From assembly GCA_947167535.1 (NCBI GenBank), contig CAMVIL010000046.1:1-7922 (forward strand): 7,922 nucleotides of DNA, given 5' to 3'. Source of the DNA: an uncultured Ruminococcus sp. GTDB lineage: Bacteria > Bacillota > Clostridia > Oscillospirales > Ruminococcaceae. A program made the position numbers and the translations under genes. Within the stretch, counting starts at the first letter, position 1. Every line of letters starts with the position of its first letter. This document shows, piece by piece, positions 5,660 through 7,922 of the stretch. The notes beneath the pieces were generated by a model, which was given only the letters and a program-made list of their open reading frames with translations, was not told where the DNA came from and made no database searches.

Positions 5660-6373
5660 ATGAAAAGAATACTTATCTATGACGATAACCCCGAACACAG
5701 CAGGGCTCTTGCAGGGATACTCCAAAAGCAGCTGAACAGCAAATCGGCAGCTATCGACATAGCCGCCAACATCAGCGAAGCGCGGGAGCTGCTGGACTCC
5801 AACTCCTACTATATCATCTTCATGGACATCGAGCTCGAGGGCAGTGAGAACGGTATCGCCCTGGGCAGCATGATCCGCGAGGAGCACCGTGAGGCAAGCC
5901 TTGTCTACATTACAGCCTATGTGAAATACTGCGAGGAGATCTTCGTTAACAACCCCGACGCTTTTATCCTCAAGCCATTCTCAGAGGACAGCGTAAAACG
6001 CACCCTCGAGATAATACGCCGCAAGAACCATTCGACAGACTACATCTGCATCGGCGCGGGGAAAAACTCCATCGAGAACATCTCGCTGGAAAACATCACC
6101 TACATCGACACGGCATCCAGGCGGCTGAGATTCTTTGAAGACAACATAAAACCCGTGTACCAGTTCTACAACATAAAGATGTCTGAAATAGCCCCGAAGC
6201 TGCCCGACTATTTTGTCCGCTGCCACCAGAGCATCGCCGTGAATATGCGTGCCGTAAAGCGCATCGAGAGGTACTTCTTTGTGCTGGAAAACGGCAGGGA
6301 GATACCGATAAGCCAGGGCAGGTTTCCCGAAACTCGGCTGGCATATCTTAAATATCTGGGGGACAGGCTGTGA
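5660..6373 (+). CDS. LytTR-family (AgrA-like) response regulator
   Basis: A cytoplasmic transcription regulator controlled by phosphorylation. The 237-residue protein has a receiver domain (about 1-120) with all key residues: acidic pair Asp8-Asp9 (ILIYDDNPEHS), phosphoacceptor Asp56 (IIFMDIELEG), Thr85 (YITAY) and Lys105 (FILKPF). A LytTR DNA-binding domain follows (about 128-237) with the family marks ISLENITYID, FVRCHQSIAVN and ENGREIPISQGR. LytTR proteins usually bind pairs of short direct repeats upstream of promoters and often control surface, bacteriocin or quorum functions. A GTG at 5648 in frame could start a protein four residues longer, but AGAAGGTGG (5643-5651) sits eight bases before the ATG at 5660, which gives the natural MKRILIYDD start. 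The gene overlaps the following sensor by one base (TGATG), so they form a pair. Confidence 0.94.
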   Translation: MKRILIYDDNPEHSRALAGILQKQLNSKSAAIDIAANISEARELLDSNSYYIIFMDIELEGSENGIALGSMIREEHREASLVYITAYVKYCEEIFVNNPDAFILKPFSEDSVKRTLEIIRRKNHSTDYICIGAGKNSIENISLENITYIDTASRRLRFFEDNIKPVYQFYNIKMSEIAPKLPDYFVRCHQSIAVNMRAVKRIERYFFVLENGREIPISQGRFPETRLAYLKYLGDRL

Positions 6374-7680
6374 TGCTGAATCTGTTTATTTACCTGCTGA
6401 CGCTTTTTGTCCAGCTTATGCTGGGCGTATTCCTTTTTGACCACATCTGCAAAAGAAAAAAAAGCTTTGTACTGACGCTTCTTTGCTACTATACTGCCTT
6501 TTCGGGGATACACCTGCTCTCGGTGGCGGAGAAGGACATAAACACCGCAATAATCACCGGCGCGAAGATACTGCTGAGCTATGCGGTGCTGCGGGTGTTT
6601 TTCGACGCGGGACGCCTGAAAGCGCTGCTTTGTCTGGTGGAGTTCACCGTTCTTCAGGCGCTGGTGGAGCTGCCGTCGCTGATGCTTGTCAACAAGCTGC
6701 TCAATTACAACGTCATGAAGGACTACACCCCCACCAGCAACTCGGTGTATATCTCGGCGGGGCGGGTGTTCCTGCTCAATCAGTTCCTGCTGATGGTGCT
6801 CTTGGCCGTAGTGATACACACCCGAAAGCAGATAAAGAGCTTCCGCGAGCTCGCCGATTACCTGATGATCGCCGCCTTTGACATGATACACGGTGCACTG
6901 CTGATGGTCTACTACCACACCAATTCCGACAGCATAACAGAGCTTGACAACCTGATCCAGCTGATACTCCAGACGCTGGTGTTCACTCTGCTGATAATAC
7001 AGTATTTCAACATCAGAAGAACGAGAAAGCTCATGACCGACGCGCAGGAGCTCAAAATGCTCAGAGCCGAGACCGACAACAATTACAGCTACTACCGCCT
7101 CGCCGATGAGAAATTCGACCAGATCACAAAGCTGAGACAGGATCTGAGGGAACAGATAAGCTCGGTCAAGCCGCTCTTCGGGACACAGGACGGCCGCCTT
7201 GAAGCGGAACGCATCATGGACGAGATAGGTGAGAGGCTCAATTCCATCAAGGTGGTCAACTACTGCGGAAACAAAACGATAAACGCCGTGCTGACCTTCA
7301 AGCTCAACGAGAAGCGAGTAGAGGACATCGACACCCAGATACTGCTGGAAGACTGCGGCGGGCTGACGGTCAGCGATTACGATATCTGCAGCCTTGTCTC
7401 GAATCTCTTTGACAATGCGGTGGAGAGCTGTCTGCGAGCGCAGACCTCGGAGCACCCATTCATCGAGATGAGAAGCAGCAGGCAGAACGATTACTTCGTG
7501 ATACGTGTCACCAACACCTGCTGCGACGAAACGGCAGGCTCTTCCTTCAAGGGCATCGGCCACGGCTACGGCCTGAAGATCATTGAGGACATCTGCCGCA
7601 GGCACAGCGGCGAGTTTATCTTTGAGCGCAAGGATAACGTCGTCACCTCGATAGCCTGTCTGAGGGAGGTGGCCGAATGA
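6373..7680 (+). CDS. GHKL-type (AgrC-like) membrane sensor with Gln in place of the H-box His
   Basis: A 435-residue sensor translated with the LytTR regulator. Residues 1-211 hold six or seven membrane spans (about 3-22, 32-50, 57-76, 84-104, 127-149, 163-181, 192-211) with short loops, as in peptide-sensing AgrC/ComD kinases. A linker helix with coiled-coil character (about 212-262) leads to the position of the H-box. There the sequence is ITKLRQDLREQI, whereas the family has an LRHDxxNH-like motif; Gln256 replaces the phosphoacceptor and no His lies anywhere in that helix. The C-terminal GHKL ATPase domain is intact by eye: N-box NLFDNAVES (Asn344, Asn348) and G-box GHGYGLKII (396-404). 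The ATG at 6373 overlaps the regulator stop; a GTG at 6370 would add one residue. The end overlaps the next gene (ATGA). It may be unable to autophosphorylate and act as a partner or phosphatase; that is inference. Confidence 0.9.
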   Translation: MLNLFIYLLTLFVQLMLGVFLFDHICKRKKSFVLTLLCYYTAFSGIHLLSVAEKDINTAIITGAKILLSYAVLRVFFDAGRLKALLCLVEFTVLQALVELPSLMLVNKLLNYNVMKDYTPTSNSVYISAGRVFLLNQFLLMVLLAVVIHTRKQIKSFRELADYLMIAAFDMIHGALLMVYYHTNSDSITELDNLIQLILQTLVFTLLIIQYFNIRRTRKLMTDAQELKMLRAETDNNYSYYRLADEKFDQITKLRQDLREQISSVKPLFGTQDGRLEAERIMDEIGERLNSIKVVNYCGNKTINAVLTFKLNEKRVEDIDTQILLEDCGGLTVSDYDICSLVSNLFDNAVESCLRAQTSEHPFIEMRSSRQNDYFVIRVTNTCCDETAGSSFKGIGHGYGLKIIEDICRRHSGEFIFERKDNVVTSIACLREVAE

Positions 7681-7922
7681 ATACCCTGATCTACTTTCTC
7701 AATATGCTGGTACAGCAGATGTCGATAATTTTCTATTACCATCACATCGGCAAGCCCAAGCGGGGATTTTTTATTACAACGACCATCTTTGCTTCTGTCA
7801 TCGCGGCAGAATACGGTCTGTCATTTCTTTTCTACCCGAAGCTGCCTATGATAATGCAGTATGCAATCAAGTATCTGCTGAACTTCGGGGTGTACTATCT
7901 GCTTTTCAACGGAAAACTTCTG
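7677..7922 (+). CDS. Second membrane sensor, N-terminal 82 residues (cut by window edge)
   Basis: An open frame from ATG 7677, overlapping the previous stop by ATGA, running to the window end. It encodes hydrophobic residues forming two to three membrane spans (about 2-20, 30-52, 60-78). Its start aligns with that of the preceding sensor with only a one-residue offset: IYFLNMLVQQMSIIFYYHHI against IYLLTLFVQLMLGVFLFDHI, followed by GKPKRGFFIT against CKRKKSFVLT. So it is very likely a tandem paralogue, a second AgrC-like sensor of the same operon. The H-box and ATPase domain lie beyond the window, so whether it is a complete kinase cannot be seen. Confidence 0.82.
   Translation, partial: MNTLIYFLNMLVQQMSIIFYYHHIGKPKRGFFITTTIFASVIAAEYGLSFLFYPKLPMIMQYAIKYLLNFGVYYLLFNGKLL

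Noticed and set aside
6208..7605. A 465-codon open frame on the minus strand opposite the LytTR-linked sensor
   Set aside because: It is antisense to two clear genes, has an unnatural His/Gln/Val-rich composition, no recognisable domain and no ribosome binding site. Long antisense frames arise from the codon bias of the sense genes.

Overview
The window looks like a chromosomal segment from a Gram-positive gut clostridium of the Ruminococcus (Oscillospiraceae) type. This is inferred from the moderately GC-rich codon use, strong purine-rich ribosome binding sites, TATAAT-type promoters with extended -10 elements, and lipoproteins that start LLTACGS and continue into Ala/Glu/Thr-rich linkers. 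No phage, transposon, CRISPR or RNA gene was seen.

Left part (1-1016): a minus-strand two-component pair reads leftwards. Its kinase runs off the window edge. Its OmpR-type response regulator is reduced to the C-terminal DNA-binding part. Immediately beside it, on the plus strand, lies the C-terminal tail of a DedA/VTT-type membrane protein. Both genes have lost their 5' ends at one point near base 884, as if one deletion removed a divergent promoter region and the front half of each gene (or the assembly has a misjoin there).

Phospholipid part (1028-2562): pssA (CDP-diacylglycerol to phosphatidylserine) and psd (phosphatidylserine to phosphatidylethanolamine) overlap by ATGA and end at a strong hairpin terminator. 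The DedA tail sits 11 bases upstream in the same direction, so it was probably the first gene of this operon.

Envelope-protein part (2646-5581): an extended -10 promoter drives a zinc-ribbon, single-span membrane protein with three repeated extracytoplasmic domains, then two lipoproteins with similar N-termini. A UUCG-loop terminator closes the unit.

Signalling part (5587-7922): a second promoter with the same -35, the same 17-base spacing and the same TGGTATAAT core drives a LytTR response regulator. A GHKL (AgrC-like) membrane sensor follows, and then the start of a second sensor whose N-terminus resembles the first. These coding regions overlap by TGATG and ATGA. The first sensor keeps its ATP-binding boxes but has Gln where the phosphoacceptor His belongs. 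The most interesting part of the window is therefore 2646-7922: a surface-protein operon and an atypical twin-sensor LytTR system, placed back to back under near-identical promoters.
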